Assembly (NCBI GenBank): GCA_031430315.1
Contig: JANPBI010000180.1
Span: forward strand, 1 to 6,759
Origin: JAJNPS01 sp031430315
Lineage (GTDB): Bacteria; Pseudomonadota; Alphaproteobacteria; Rhodobacterales; Rhodobacteraceae
Direction of reading: 5' to 3'
DNA length: 6,759 nt
How positions within the stretch are numbered: position 1 is the stretch's first letter; the number at the start of each line of letters is the position of its first letter. The notes beneath the pieces were generated by a model. It was not told the origin of the DNA. It was given only the letters and a program-made list of their open reading frames with translations, and made no database searches. Shown here one piece after another: positions 6,350 through 6,759 of this stretch. The position numbers and the translations under genes are program-made.

Positions 6350-6759
6350 GCCGCCTCCGGTTGTGACAGGATCGTTATCGCCGACGTGGTGCAGATGCCG
6401 CCATGCGTGTCCGCAAGGGCATGGGTAAGTGGCCGCGCCGGCTGCAGGCCCGGATGATACTGCCCCTCCAGCAGCATAGCGCAGGTCGCCGTTTGCCCGA
6501 CACCCGTCGCACCAACCGGCGCGCCCTGACCCATTAGGCCGCCCGACAAGTTCACCGGCAGGCGACCACTTTTCGCGAATGCCCCGTTGTACAATTCACG
6601 GCGCCAGTCCTCGGACAGACCAAGGGCAGCGATGGATTGAAGTTCCGACCCGGCATAGGCGTCATAAATCTCGGCCACGTCGATCTGGGTCGGGCCAATC
6701 CCGGCCATCGCGCAGGCGCGCTGCATGGCCAACCGCTTGGCCGCGAAATCGCCAGGCTT
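6340..6759 (-). CDS. Thiolase-superfamily protein (SCP2-thiolase / lipid-transfer-protein type), C-terminal part, 5' end outside window
   Basis: The frame is open to the right edge, giving 139 C-terminal residues. A TTG at 6730-6732 is in frame but lies mid-domain and is not a start. The order of blocks matches the C-terminal thiolase domain: AMAGIGPTQIDVAEIYDAYAG, then SGRLPVNLSGGLMGQGAPVGATG, then a final THGGICTTSAITIL strand. The family is certain enough, but the residues at the usual catalytic sites differ: YDAY (6655-6666) where SCP2 thiolases have HDCF/HDAF, GAP (6517-6525) where the catalytic His of GHP normally sits, and HGG (6397-6405) in place of CxG. The nucleophilic Cys of the N-terminal half cannot be seen here. 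It may therefore be a non-thiolytic member such as an acyl-CoA aldolase, or an ordinary SCP2-type thiolase of a clade with altered motifs. The DUF35 gene overlaps its end by 10 bases, and the rest of the operon follows. Confidence 0.85.
   Translation of the reverse strand, partial: KPGDFAAKRLAMQRACAMAGIGPTQIDVAEIYDAYAGSELQSIAALGLSEDWRRELYNGAFAKSGRLPVNLSGGLMGQGAPVGATGVGQTATCAMLLEGQYHPGLQPARPLTHALADTHGGICTTSAITILSQPEAAWT
6354..6358 (-). promoter_or_regulatory. Strong internal ribosome binding site of the DUF35 gene within the thiolase-like gene
   Basis: On the minus strand GGAGG stands 4 bases before ATG 6349, entirely inside the coding end of the thiolase-like gene. It is the strongest Shine-Dalgarno sequence in the operon and would let the DUF35 partner be made at least as abundantly as the thiolase-like subunit. 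The spacing is somewhat short. Confidence 0.65.

Noticed and set aside
6730..6732. TTG as the start of a short thiolase-like gene
   Set aside because: The thiolase reading frame and fold continue to the right edge, and a 130-residue product would contain only a fragment of the C-terminal thiolase domain.

Overview
The window is a high-GC, almost wholly coding stretch of bacterial DNA. The base composition, the very tight gene packing and the mix of catabolic families suggest an alphaproteobacterium, most plausibly of the Rhodobacteraceae/roseobacter type. This placement is an inference from style and protein flavour, not from a marker gene. There is no RNA gene, mobile element, CRISPR array or long repeat. 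The two true intergenic gaps are 9 and 10 bases, so no promoter or terminator can be placed inside the window.

Layout, left to right. Positions 2-1024 (+) hold the C-terminal part of an L-fucose/L-arabinose isomerase-like protein whose start lies outside the window. It runs tail-to-tail into a six-gene leftward block, and the two stop regions overlap by 8 bases. In transcription order (right to left) the minus-strand block is: the 3' part of an atypical thiolase-superfamily protein (6340-6759, start outside the window); a DUF35 zinc-ribbon/OB-fold protein (5972-6349); an AMP-forming acyl-CoA synthetase (4323-5975); an NAD(P)-dependent aldehyde dehydrogenase (2863-4326); a GntR regulator of the HutC/UTRA kind (2103-2852); and a nucleoside hydrolase of a divergent subfamily (1017-2093). 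The first four genes are joined by 10-, 4- and 4-base overlaps. The last two start 9-10 bases after the preceding stop, and in both the stop codon is part of the ribosome binding site. The block looks like one translationally coupled operon whose promoter lies to the right of the window.

How the genes may work together. The synthetase would activate a carboxylic acid larger than acetate to its CoA ester, since the pocket residue that restricts acetyl-CoA synthetase to acetate is glycine here. The thiolase-like protein has unusual residues at the usual catalytic positions: YDAY for HDCF/NEAF, GAP for GHP and HGG for CxG. It is coupled to a DUF35 partner, as in known thiolase/DUF35 complexes, including the steroid side-chain aldolases. 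If it is an aldolase rather than a thiolase, it would release an aldehyde, and the co-transcribed aldehyde dehydrogenase would consume it. The substrate, the intervening dehydrogenase and hydratase, and the link to the nucleoside hydrolase and the isomerase-like neighbour cannot be read from this window. The thiolase-DUF35-synthetase-dehydrogenase module is the most interesting part.
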